Assembly: GCA_006386115.1 (NCBI GenBank)
Contig: VFIW01000083.1
Span: 62,001-126,000 of the forward strand
Source of the DNA: Globisporangium splendens
Lineage: Eukaryota > Oomycota > Peronosporomycetes > Pythiales > Pythiaceae
Direction of reading: 5' to 3'
Length of the DNA stretch: 64,000 nt
The position numbers were made by a program, and so were the translations under genes. Under the pieces are notes generated by a model, which saw only the letters and a list, made by a program, of their open reading frames with translations, did no database searches and was not told where the DNA came from. Positions within the stretch are counted from its first letter, which is position 1, and the number at the start of each line of letters is the position of its first letter. Below, piece after piece: positions 19,665 to 29,243 of this stretch.

Positions 19665-20678
19665 ATGCTCGTGCCCACGTCTACGTCTGCTGCCGCGCTC
19701 CCGGCGATCGCGACGGGCTTTGTGCGCAAACTGTACCGTCTGCTGGACCAGGAGAACGCGGCGATCATCCGCTGGAGCGCCAGCGGCGCGTCGTTCGTGA
19801 TCCTGGACGACGAGCAGCTGAACGAGGTAGTGCTGCCGCGCTACTTTCGCGGCCGGCTCTGCGCGTTCCGCCAGCAGCTGCGCGAGCACGGCTTCCAGCA
19901 GAAGATCGGCGCCGTCACGTCGCCTGTGTCGCACGTCGCGCCGCTCGATGGCGCGCAGTGCACCTATTTCCATGAACACTTTGTGCGCGGGTACCCGGGC
20001 TTGCTGAGCAAGATCACGCGCACGCCACTGCCGCGCCGCCGCATCTCGAACCGGAAAACCAAAGCCGCGCTCGCGGCCAAGCGCTCTGCCGCGAAAGCGG
20101 GGTTGCAGGAATCCGCACAGCAAGAACTCAAACGCGCCAACATTAAGTCGGAAGTAGTGCAGCCTTCTGCTAGCGTTCCTGCCATGTCGCCTTCCTCGAC
20201 GGCCACTACAGTCGCTTCGACTTGTGCATCATCGTTGTCCAGTGGCTCAGCGTGTTCTTCTTCCCTTTCGACGAGCACGAATGCGCCTCCAGCAGCGCCT
20301 GCGTCCATAAAGAAGAATCCGCTGTTCTCGGACGAAAGCGACGCACTCTTTGGCGACTGGTTCATGACGCCGACTGCAGGTATTACTGGCTGCCCCGCCG
20401 CAGATCCCATCGCAGCGACGACGGACATTGCGTTCTCGGAAGACATGCTCGGCGCATTGATGAACCTCGTGACCAACTCCATGTCTGCGACGTCGTGTGG
20501 TGCAGCCTCCGGTGTCCCCGAGACGTGCAAATCGAACGTCTGCTTGCGCGGACCGTCGTCAGCTGCAGCTACGAGCGCGTCGGCCAAAGCCTCGGGCTTG
20601 TACGAGACTCACCAGTTCTCGGACGACACGATCAACTCGATGATGGTGTGGCTCGGGAGCAGCAGCACGACGACGTAA
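19665..20678 (+). CDS. HSF-type DNA-binding domain protein 1
   Basis: 337 aa, one exon. The start at ATG 19665 (MLVPTSTSAAAL) is the first Met in the frame; the frame is open upstream through a GT repeat. Residues about 15-115 form an HSF-type winged helix: FVRKLYRLLDQENAAIIRW, SFVILDDEQLNEVVLPRYF, then LCAFRQQLREHGF in place of the usual FSSFVRQLNMYGF. A basic segment follows (RRRISNRKTKAALAAKR) instead of an obvious HR-A/B leucine-zipper coil. The C-terminal half is Ser/Ala/Thr-rich, with NPLFSDE at about residue 212 and HQFSDDTIN near the end. A nuclear transcription factor is likely. It is tandem with the second HSF-type gene, and the dnaJ gene with a perfect HSE is 4 kb away. Confidence 0.85.
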   Translation: MLVPTSTSAAALPAIATGFVRKLYRLLDQENAAIIRWSASGASFVILDDEQLNEVVLPRYFRGRLCAFRQQLREHGFQQKIGAVTSPVSHVAPLDGAQCTYFHEHFVRGYPGLLSKITRTPLPRRRISNRKTKAALAAKRSAAKAGLQESAQQELKRANIKSEVVQPSASVPAMSPSSTATTVASTCASSLSSGSACSSSLSTSTNAPPAAPASIKKNPLFSDESDALFGDWFMTPTAGITGCPAADPIAATTDIAFSEDMLGALMNLVTNSMSATSCGAASGVPETCKSNVCLRGPSSAAATSASAKASGLYETHQFSDDTINSMMVWLGSSSTTT

Positions 20679-21940
20679 CAGGGAAGCGCAAAGCTGTGAA
20701 GCACACCCTTTGAAGAGCATACCCAGTCCCAGTTCAAACTTAGTCCCAGCACAATCAGTACTTCAATCACGAAGCATTTCGACCGCACTTGTCACTTGTC
20801 GAGCGACAGCATGTGCGCATTTCTGCATGCACTGCATCCCCAACTCTCCATCCTCCGCGCGAACCCGACGATCGACGCGACACGAAGGCGGTGCCTCTTG
20901 CATCTCAGCACCCGCTTCCATGTTTGTATGAACCAGTATCCTGCATGACAACAACAGAAAAAAAAGAAGTAGACACCCGACCACCGACACGCAGAAACAA
21001 CCCATTCGTCTCCCAGGACAAGCATGCAAGCCTCCAGACGAAGTGACCTGATACACGTCAAACATATCTACATATGAAGAAAAACAAGCAAACCAAACAC
21101 CAAGCATATACAAGGAAAACGAACACAACAAATCGAGCAACTCCAGCTCCGAGCCGACGATTGGAAACCAGAAGAAGACCCGCTGCCGCAGTTGACCAAG
21201 TTGTTTTTGTGTTAGTGGTGCATATCTCTGTCGTAGCCAACAGTAAGAGCAAGCAGGCGCTAGTGGTAACCATGAAGCAATCCAGTACATCGTCCGCCCC
21301 AACACATTGTGGCAGCACATCTAGTGTGCGCGCTCCGTTTCGAATAGCGAGATTGATGAACGAAATGAGCTCTTCGTGAAGCCACCATGTCAACATGTAT
21401 CCACCACTCGCAGAAGCAGGATGGCTCCAGTTCACGGATCACGTGGCTTTACCACATGCGTCTGGCTGGACATGCATGCCGTGTGTCGACGCGAACGAAA
21501 GCGCCAGGAAAGAAAGACTCGCACAGTGAGCAGAGGACGCATGGGAGCATGTGGCGTTGCCCTGATGCTTCATTCTTTGAAAAGAAGCCGCTCTGCCTCT
21601 TGTGGTGAGTGCAAAGGTTTATCTCCTGTAATAAACAGTATACGCGAAAACTTTAACTTATCATGCAGAATAAGAGGTTCAACGTAATACAAACAGGTAA
21701 ATAAAGTTGACCTTCACAAGGAATGCATGTCGTTGTCCCCCTCTCTCTCCACAACAACACCCCATTTTCAACCAATCCCATATCACTATCCTCCACTTTC
21801 CACCACTCACAACTCTTTCGCAGCGGTCTTTCCTCATCACAGCGCCATCCGCTCCATACTGAACTCGAGTATTAGCAGCGAACCCACACGAACTTATACA
21901 ACGCACCCTCACTCACGCTTCTCTGTTGCCAGCAAGAACG
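20679..21940. other. Intergenic between the two HSF-type genes
   Basis: 1.26 kb. The last 200 bp are pyrimidine-rich (many CCACT/CTCC strings) and probably contain the promoter and 5' leader of HSF-type gene 2. No clear Inr/FPR match and no gene. A 185-codon antisense frame (20763-21320) has no protein-like composition. Confidence 0.45.
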
Positions 21941-23677
21941 ATGGCCGCGGGCATCGCCACGGGCTTCGTGCGCAAACTCTACCGGATCCTGGACCTCGAG
22001 AGCGACGCGATCATCAGCTGGGACCCCGCGGGCCGGTCGTTCTCGATCCACGACGCCGAGCAGCTCAACGAGCGCGTGCTGCCGCGCTACTTCCGCGGCC
22101 GCCTCTGCGCGTTCCGCCAGCAGCTCGTGGACCACGGCTTCGAGCAGCTCGAGTGCGAGGACAACGAGACGCGCGAGGTGTACCGCCACGACCACTTTTT
22201 GCAGGGCTGTCCCGGCCAGCTCAGTCTCATCAAGCGTGTGCCGAAGCCCAAGCGGAAAGCCGCGACGGTAGTGCCGTCAGCAGTGAGCAATGGGGTGCTG
22301 CAAGTGCCGACGAGAGCGCCGTCGCCGCTCACGGTGACGCTGAGCGCCGGCAGTATCAGCGGCATCAAGCGCATCAGTCCAAGCGCTACTGCTGGTGGCA
22401 GTGATAATAACAATGCGCTGCAGCCAAACAAGCGGCTGCGCATGGAGCCGCCGCTGACTGTGACTGTCACGAACACAGCAACTGCCAACGGTGGTGGTGT
22501 CCATAATTCGCGAACTACTGGTATCGCCAATACGAATCCGCTGTTCTCGAATGAGCCTGATGCTGGCGTGCTCTCATTTGCGCGGCTCGCAGAAAGCGGC
22601 CTGTTGCCCTGCAGCTCAGATCTCCCTGAACCAATCAGCTACTTGACCAAGATGACGCAGGCAGCAGCGACAGCCAGCAACCCAGCGCAGCAGCAAATTG
22701 AAGCTACTGTACGAAGCAGTAGGTCATTGACGGAGCCTCCGATGTTCTCGGACGATCTGTTTCGATCTGCGCTCTTCTTCCTCGCGTCGACGTCGACGTC
22801 GACGACCGGGACAACGGATCCCATGCAAGCATCCAATGGCACAGCCCCTGCTGGTGCTCAAGACAATAATGACATCAAGACGGGCGTCGACAAGAACGGC
22901 AACGTGTCGGTGTCGGCCAATCTACTCGCCATGCTGATGGCATCGTCGACGTCGGGCATGCCGCCAGCAGGAGCTTCCACGAGCAACGGGGGCAGCACCT
23001 GGAGCTCGAACCCGCTGTTCAGTGATCAAAGTACAGGAGATGACGATGACAACGAGGACAGTATATGGAATCTGCTCGTCGCGTCGTCTATTGACCGCGT
23101 GAAAAGCGCGATGGTTGACGGTCAGACGCCTCAGCAACGGCTCAAAATGATCCTCGACGAACGCGAGCGACTCGAAGAGCAGCGAAAGAAATTTACGCGT
23201 GGAGCAGCGGCGGCCACTACGAATGTGGGGACGTCATCCGCGAGCACGACAGATGGCGTGGACACCACAAATACACAGCCGTCTACAGTCCAAAAGAAGC
23301 CTTTGAATCCGTTGTTTGCGGCAAAGACGACGACGACGCGAGCATCAAACCCAGTAGCTCCCCCGAAAGCAGCAGTATCATTGAATCCGCTTTTTGCCGA
23401 ACCATCGTCTGTGAATCCGCTGTTCACCAAGCCATCGTCCAGTGTCGCCACTGCCACTGCGACGTCAAATCCGCTCTTTGCGAAAACAGCAACAACAACA
23501 ACTTCTGCTGGTGCTGCTGGTAGTGCGCCTACGACGTCAAATCCCTTGTTTGCGAAGGCAAGTGGTGGTGCTGCTACTGTTGCACCTCGTGCGAACCCAC
23601 ATGAGGACGACCTGTGGCGGCTACTCATGTCGTCGTCGATCGATTCTTTCCGACGCGTGGGCGAATTTGAAGTCTAA
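21941..23677 (+). CDS. HSF-type DNA-binding domain protein 2, with NPLF repeats
   Basis: 578 aa, one exon, start ATG 21941 (MAAGIATGFVRKLYR). The HSF-type domain spans residues about 5-100 (YRILDLESDAIISWDPAG, SFSIHDAEQLNERVLPRYF, LCAFRQQLVDHGF, DHFLQGCPGQLSLIKR), with a Lys/Arg patch KPKRKA as a likely nuclear signal. The following 470 residues are Ser/Thr/Ala-rich and contain seven NPLF motifs, about 170-540, each followed by a small or acidic residue (NPLFSNE, NPLFSDQ, NPLFAEP, NPLFTKP, NPLFAKT). Two similar acidic amphipathic motifs lie near residue 370 (DSIWNLLVASSIDRV) and at the end (DDLWRLLMSSSIDSF). Those look like AHA-type activation motifs. No HR-A/B coil is evident. Confidence 0.85.
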   Translation: MAAGIATGFVRKLYRILDLESDAIISWDPAGRSFSIHDAEQLNERVLPRYFRGRLCAFRQQLVDHGFEQLECEDNETREVYRHDHFLQGCPGQLSLIKRVPKPKRKAATVVPSAVSNGVLQVPTRAPSPLTVTLSAGSISGIKRISPSATAGGSDNNNALQPNKRLRMEPPLTVTVTNTATANGGGVHNSRTTGIANTNPLFSNEPDAGVLSFARLAESGLLPCSSDLPEPISYLTKMTQAAATASNPAQQQIEATVRSSRSLTEPPMFSDDLFRSALFFLASTSTSTTGTTDPMQASNGTAPAGAQDNNDIKTGVDKNGNVSVSANLLAMLMASSTSGMPPAGASTSNGGSTWSSNPLFSDQSTGDDDDNEDSIWNLLVASSIDRVKSAMVDGQTPQQRLKMILDERERLEEQRKKFTRGAAAATTNVGTSSASTTDGVDTTNTQPSTVQKKPLNPLFAAKTTTTRASNPVAPPKAAVSLNPLFAEPSSVNPLFTKPSSSVATATATSNPLFAKTATTTTSAGAAGSAPTTSNPLFAKASGGAATVAPRANPHEDDLWRLLMSSSIDSFRRVGEFEV

Positions 23678-24598
23678 ATGTACATACGGTGATGGTGAGC
23701 CCGCTGCAACAAAGTCAACGCTGGCCGAGAGCAAATTGACTGTGAAATTGTGGAGAGCCGTTGATTTTTCCGGCGATGTGAGGCGGCGATTTTTGCACGT
23801 GGCCATTGCTGACTTGTGATTTTTTTGCGTGCGTTGGGGGCTTCTTCCTTTCTATTTAACAACTACGAGCGAGGGTGCCAACGCCAGGACGAGAAAACGA
23901 AACGCGGGCTATGTGTGGCATATGAAATAACGAAAACTGTGGGCTGGCAATCTTAATGCATGCATGCCCGTACTCTTTTGTGTATCCGATTGCTTTGTTT
24001 CCTTCAAATCCTTGTCTTTGGCTGCTTCGAGTGTTTACCCCACTTCATCTGCGAATGCACCAAGCCAATCCGACAAGTTTTCACAATTTCAAAGATTGCA
24101 GTTCAAGGTGATGCATCAAACGGTCCGAGTAGTCAACGCGATTTCTTCTGCACTATTGACGAAACCAGCACTCAGTGGCGAGAAGATGCGGTCACTTTGG
24201 GTGTGAGACCTTGCGCAACGTACTCCCGAAACGACTGAGGTACATTCAATGACGTGAGTCGCAGACCTAACTGAACAGTGGATTCTCCCGTCCCTTCCCA
24301 CGACCTCAATCGCCAACTCGCATCGCAGATCGCCCATCTGCGTGCTGATAAAAGATAATGGACGCCGCTCTGGTGTCGCAAGCGGATCCTCTGCAGGTGT
24401 CACAGTTGCCTTTCGTCCGAGTGATAGTCGTTGCCACCATTGACCAATCACATGGCGTAATTGGTGAGCCGAGCAGAGCTGCTTGTTGCGCCATCTGCCC
24501 AAAATGCTCACCAGAATCTCATTTGCGTGCTATTGACCAAGCCTCCGAGACGCCAACAGAGCTCTAGTCTTAGTCCTCCAACTCACTACTCCAAAGAA
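23678..24598. other. Intergenic
   Basis: 0.92 kb. No convincing gene; presumably the 3' flank of HSF-type gene 2 and the promoter of the first CHCH gene. Confidence 0.45.
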
Positions 24599-24985
24599 AT
24601 GGCTCGTTCCCATCGTCCCAGCGCATCCAGCTCCATGAGAAAGCCATCTCCGTCTGCCGCCACTGCTGAATCTGCAGGTGCTGCCGTTGCAACGCACGCC
24701 CGCAACAGCAACAACATTAGAGGCACTTTAGTCGGCGCCGTTGCGGAGGGAATGGCGTTTGGCACGGGTAGTGCCGTCGCGCGTGCTGTCGTTAGCGCAG
24801 TGGCCTCTAGTGGCGATGGCCATTGTTCCGCTGCGCAGTCCGCGAGTGCGAACCCGTCGGATGTGTGCTCGGATCAGAAGAAAGCGTTTATGGATTGCCT
24901 GAGCAAGACGTGCAACGATATCTCCGCGTGCCAATCGTACCAGGAGATGTTGAACCAGTGCAGACACGAGCGGGAGTCTCAGTAA
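24599..24985 (+). CDS. CHCHD2: CHCHD2/CHCHD10-type twin CX9C protein 1
   Basis: 128 aa from ATG 24599 (MARSHRPSASS). It has a basic, Ser/Ala-rich N-terminus, a Gly/Ala-rich hydrophobic helix (TLVGAVAEGMAFGTGSAVAR) that matches the conserved central helix of CHCHD2/CHCHD10, and a C-terminal CHCH domain with both CX9C pairs intact (CSDQKKAFMDC, CQSYQEMLNQC). Family members are oxidised by Mia40 in the mitochondrial intermembrane space and act in MICOS/COX regulation and stress signalling. It lies 1.7 kb from a second paralogue with the unidentified minus gene between. The family call is very secure. Confidence 0.92.
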   Translation: MARSHRPSASSSMRKPSPSAATAESAGAAVATHARNSNNIRGTLVGAVAEGMAFGTGSAVARAVVSAVASSGDGHCSAAQSASANPSDVCSDQKKAFMDCLSKTCNDISACQSYQEMLNQCRHERESQ

Positions 24986-25490
24986 ACGAGTAAAGCCTCG
25001 TCGTTCGATTGCATCCATCCACTCAACAGCGCACATGATACGAATCGGGAGGGAAAACTATTTATTTCTGAGGACTCGGATTCCAGAAGTCGACCTCCCT
25101 CCCGTCTTGCCGTCTGTCTTCCTGCATCCAATCGCGTGTTCATCCCTCTCGATGGTTGCACGCACAGAGTGACGGCGGCGCGTCTTGCGGTTCGTTCGTG
25201 TCTCGAGGAATCCGTGTCCATTTGCGTGCTAATCTTGCTGATAAGGAAACCTTGCGCGTAAAAGCTGGCAGAATACATTTGCTTGCGATCGTGTCGCTGG
25301 AGAGAGAAACAAAACTCATCTTTTAGCTAGCTTCCCCGAAACAAATCTACGTAAATGAGTACAAGCGAAAAGACTGTGCTTGTACCTGGTCGTCGTTAAC
25401 GCGTCAGTTTGACTCGCGGGATCCAACTTGGTCGACCGTGATCGTTTGTGTTATTGTTGCTGTTGAATTTGAAGCAGGATGCGTTACGAG
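24986..25490. other. Convergent intergenic region
   Basis: 505 bp between the 3' ends of CHCH gene 1 and the minus-strand gene. No gene or motif seen. Confidence 0.5.
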
Positions 25491-26500
25491 TTAATGCGCT
25501 ATGCTAACCTGGCCTGCCATAAAGATGATTGCTGTTGGCAACTGCAGCGGCACTCGATACAGACAACTGTGGTTGGAGCGCAAGCAGTTCGCTCTAGTTA
25601 GCATGCGGTGCACAAGCCGGAGTTCGAGGGTGTAATCAACGACAACATTTGAATACGGACTCCGCCGTTGATGTTGTAGACACTGCTCTAGGATCTGTGC
25701 AGCGACGCCGATCACATCGCGGCGAAGATGCTCCAGCGCTTTCTCCGCGTCATTATTCAAAGGTCGAGCAACCGCTTGGGGTGATTCTTGGCAATGATAG
25801 TAGTCATGAGGCAGTTCAGCACTGCCGTCGCGTTGTTGCTCGAGCTCGTGGATCCTCTTCACGATACGCGCTCGCACCCGCTGGCGAATCGCGTCCACGT
25901 CTTCGGAAGCAGGAGCTGACATACAAACTGGATCATTCATGGAGTAATTGCGTGAGGCTTTGCAGAGTTTGCGCGTCGCATCGCTACCACCGGAACGCTC
26001 AAACGATCCCTTTTTCACGCAAATGAATAAAAACCGAAAGCAAGCTATAAAAGTTACGCAGAGAGCGCCAACTCACTCGTGCATTGCACGTACCATTGGC
26101 AGCAAATACATGAGCCTGCCCACTTTTTCAAGCTCTTGGACGCGTGAACTCGGGTTGGTGACGTACTCGGAAGATGCCTGAAAGTGAATCGATTGATCCC
26201 GTTCGGCACCCTCGTTGCTGCATTCTCTAGTCAATACGATACAAAATAGGAACGGACTGCATCTTCGCCTTTCGTTCCTCTCAGCAACAAGTTGTTTGGT
26301 GGTTTCTCTCCTTCAGCTCCGTCCGTTTCAGAGGAAAATGCTTTCGTCCAACGATTCAAACCGCGAGCCAATCGCGCATCCTGCTCTATTTCGAACGCAC
26401 AAATCGAAAGGCGCTCGCATTCTGTTGCTAAGGACAGGAAGACGCAGATCAGAACACTCCAAGATTCCTGGCGTATGGCTTGAGAAAGCAGTCCCAACAC
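25491..26500 (-). CDS. Unidentified protein, at least 3 exons, start not resolved
   Basis: Exon pieces that join in frame: ?-26243, 26177-26094 and 26009-25491, with introns of 65 and 84 bp (GTATCG...TTTCAG and GTACGT...AAAAAG). The joined product reads RSYF + SSEYVTNPSSRVQELEKVG + GSFERSGG. It continues with a charged helical region (VRARIVKRIHELEQQRD) and a helix-rich C-terminus (NDAEKALEHLRRDVIGVAAQ, LELRLVHRMLTRAN). The 26243-26500 part is coding-like (EIEQDARLARGLNRWTKAF) but no ATG start is visible, and a further intron with acceptor near 26410 is possible. I do not recognise the family. Its 5' end faces CHCH gene 2, with under 300 bp between them. Confidence 0.5.
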
Positions 26501-26697
26501 AGAAGCACCAGCATTGTAGTCCCTTCCATTGTTTCTGACTTGTTGACGCTAGACAAGAATGTTGGTACATTTCGCAGGAATGTTGACCCCTTGACTCACA
26601 TCGCACAAACCACCTCAATGCGAACGAGTCAGTCGGTGGCTCATATTCGCTTTTGCTTCAGATCCCACATTCAAGCCTACAAGACTCGCACATTGCA

Positions 26698-27123
26698 ATG
26701 GCCCGCTCCCGTCGTTCCACGCCAGCGCGCAAGGCGCCAGCCTCCCCAGCCAAGCAGCCAGCGCCAACTCCAGTCGCGGTCCAGTCGGCACCAGTGCCTG
26801 CGCCAGTGCAGAGCAGCAGCGGAGGCGGTATGATGGGCGGTCTGCTCGGCACCGTCGCCGAAGGTATGGCCTTCGGAACGGGTAGCGCCATCGCGCGTCA
26901 CGCCGTCAACTCGGTCGTGGACTCGCTCAGCTCGGACGACAAGCAGGCGCCTGCGGCGGTCCCAGTCGCTGCGCCAGTGGCGACCTCGAACGCGGCGGCG
27001 ATGTGCGTCCAGGACCAGAAGGCGTTCATGGACTGCCTCAACACCAAGGCCAACGACATCTCGGCGTGCCAGTTCTACTTGGACGCGTTGAACCAGTGCA
27101 AGCAGCAGAGCGCGTTCCAGTAA
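26698..27123 (+). CDS. CHCHD2: CHCHD2/CHCHD10-type twin CX9C protein 2
   Basis: 141 aa from ATG 26698 (MARSRRSTPARKAP). It has the same architecture as the protein at 24599: a basic Pro/Ala-rich leader, a Gly/Ala helix (GGLLGTVAEGMAFGTGSAIA) and a CHCH domain with two CX9C motifs (CVQDQKAFMDC, CQFYLDALNQC). A Pro/Val/Ala linker (about residues 85-100) replaces the Ser-rich linker of copy 1. This copy has markedly stronger GC-rich codon bias than copy 1, which suggests it is the more highly expressed paralogue. Import by Mia40 into the mitochondrial intermembrane space is expected from the family. Confidence 0.93.
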   Translation: MARSRRSTPARKAPASPAKQPAPTPVAVQSAPVPAPVQSSSGGGMMGGLLGTVAEGMAFGTGSAIARHAVNSVVDSLSSDDKQAPAAVPVAAPVATSNAAAMCVQDQKAFMDCLNTKANDISACQFYLDALNQCKQQSAFQ

Positions 27124-28623
27124 ACGGAAACGGAGAAAGAGAGGAAAAAAAGTGGTGGCAGGCGAGAGAACCAGACACCACACATAGACCGTGATCAACA
27201 ATATATCAATCACCAATGCTACACTAGACTTTAAGATGCTATTTTTTCTTGGATAGTGAAAACGGCCAACTATGCGGCGTTGACGTCATTGGTGGCGACG
27301 ACATTCTTCACCTGGGTTAGTCACTTTCGAAGCTGAGTAAATAAGACACTGCGAATTGATTAAGAGCGCTTCAAGTTACGAAGGCTTTAAAATCAGAACG
27401 CGACATTGCATCAGATTTTGCATCTATCCGATGCGAGCGGGATTTTTCCATGTTTGTGTGATGTAGGAAGATTCAAAGTTGGTCTCAGCAAGCCATCGGA
27501 TTTGGCGGAACACCTTCAACAATATAGTACTGTAGTTTGCGTATGATTTTTCACTTCAGAGGGCAAGAAAAACGCGCATGTAACTCTCGTTCATGGCTGC
27601 GTACTTGTTTCTTCTTGCTCAGGCACGTAGGATGGATACACAGACAGCAAAGGGTTTCCATTCACACACAACGCCAAACTTGGACAACCACCAGCACATT
27701 TCTTCGCCGCATGCAGCACGAATAACATTATGATACCCCACTGAAATAACATTGTCGCGTACAACAGCATTGCTTTGACGCTGCGCACAATGCTGGCTCG
27801 AATGGATTCTGATTGCATGAGTTTAGTGTGTGCGCTCGCTGTCTGTCCTTGTTACGTAGCCAGCAAACTTTCTCATGTTTGCTTCTTCATGCGGCTCGCC
27901 TAGTTGGTCGCCAACTCGCTCAGAATCGCGCGCAAAACCTTGGACACTTCTTTTTCAACCGGATGAAGGCTGGTTTTCGATGGGTGTGCCATGCACGACT
28001 TTGGATCCAATTGTCCAGTTCAGGGATCAAACCTTCGAATACCTTCAAGCATGCGTCGACTCCAATTCTTGGGAGGCTGAAGTGAGGAACTCGGCCGACC
28101 ATCGACTACCTCTGTGCCGAGCTGTCAGCATTCACCCCTATCTGCAGAACCATGGGGAGTCGAAATGAGACCATTGGGGATCACGTGTTGGCATCCATGA
28201 CGCTTACCAACCGAACGCAACTCAAAAACGAACATTTTGCTGGTTCTTTCAGTCCAACTCGCAACGACACCGCGAACGCTGACAGTAGACTTGATGTCCC
28301 ACAGAACCGCTCGTCAAATCATTTTTCCATCATTCAGTTGATCTATTGTCGTCGCGACGTCGCCATGAGCTTCACCAGATAGCGCCGCGCCGCAGAGACC
28401 AGTGCTTTGCTTGAATCTTGAGCGTTTCCGCATGGACAAGCGCCTCCGTCCTATGCGACGGAGCTCCATTCGATGGCAACGACGCCCTCGACGTCACCCT
28501 CCGAAAGGAATGAGCGAGCTTGTGAGTTCAACCGCACTTTGGCAAGCTCAGCATCCAGTAAAAAGCAGCTAGCGCGCACTTAACCAGCCTTCCTCTTTTC
28601 TCCAAGGAGCTACAGACCGCGAT

Positions 28624-28749
28624 CATTGGCTAAAATACTGTCGTACAACCCAATCATTGGCGCAAAACACAAATCAAAATCCCTTCTCCCACAAACAGCA
28701 CGATCTCACTGGCCAAAATGCAATTTATCTACTACTCCATTGGCTAAAA
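28624..28749 (+). promoter_or_regulatory. Cluster of four CCAAT-like (ATTGGCNAAAA) motifs
   Basis: CATTGGCTAAAA at 28624 and 28738, CATTGGCGCAAAA at 28655, and CACTGGCCAAAATG at 28707, all on one strand within 126 bp. The first form also occurs once upstream of dnaJ. Confidence 0.5.
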
Positions 28750-28809
28750 ATGAAGGGACCTGTATTTGAGATTACGACGGTAGCGTGCTTTCCCCATTCT
28801 GTTGAGTGA

Positions 28810-28850
28810 GTGTGTGTGTGTGTGTGTGTGTGTTTCTCTCTCTCTCGCAG
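28810..28850 (+). repeat. (GT)n(CT)n tract
   Basis: About 12 GT units followed by CT units and CGCAG. It could be the 3' end of a 5'-UTR intron. Confidence 0.7.
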
Positions 28851-29243
28851 GCTTACTTTGTGTGGGAGAAAACCAAACACCCGCCGCCGCCCCAAGTGCC
28901 GCCGTCGCCCGAGAAGCAGCCGCTCCGTTCGTCCGTCCAGCACCAGGGCCACTCCCCCTCCCTCCTGCCTCCTCTTACCGCCCTCTAACTTAGTCCGCCT
29001 GCCTTCGCCATTCCCCTGTGCTGAGTGCGCACTTTTGTTCCGCTGGTTCTCTCTGGAAGACGACGACACTCGGCGTTTGTGGAAGCGCCCGCCCCTTATT
29101 TCATTTAAACGTACGCCACGCGCATTTTCCAGTGTTTCCCGCGTGACGTGTATTGCCGTTTGAGAAGAGAGTGTAGTACTACGTGTTAGTCGTCCAGGTC
29201 AGCCACTACGCTCGCAGATCGCAAGAGGAAACGAGGGGAAGGT

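Larger units (their letters stand above)
27124..29243. other. 2.1-kb intergenic region, promoter of the AMPK gamma gene
   Basis: No credible gene in 27124-28600. From 28620 there is a cluster of CCAAT-like motifs, and around 28810-28850 a (GT)n(CT)n tract ending in CGCAG, which resembles a polypyrimidine tract and splice acceptor of an untranslated 5' exon. Confidence 0.5.

Noticed and set aside
20763..21320. 185-codon minus-strand ORF between the HSF-type genes
   Set aside because: Composition is Cys/Trp/Phe-rich as in reverse reading of GC-skewed flanks; no domain and no promoter or splice support.
24116..24511. 131-codon minus-strand ORF upstream of CHCH gene 1
   Set aside because: No conserved motif, and overlaps the probable promoter and leader of the CHCH gene.
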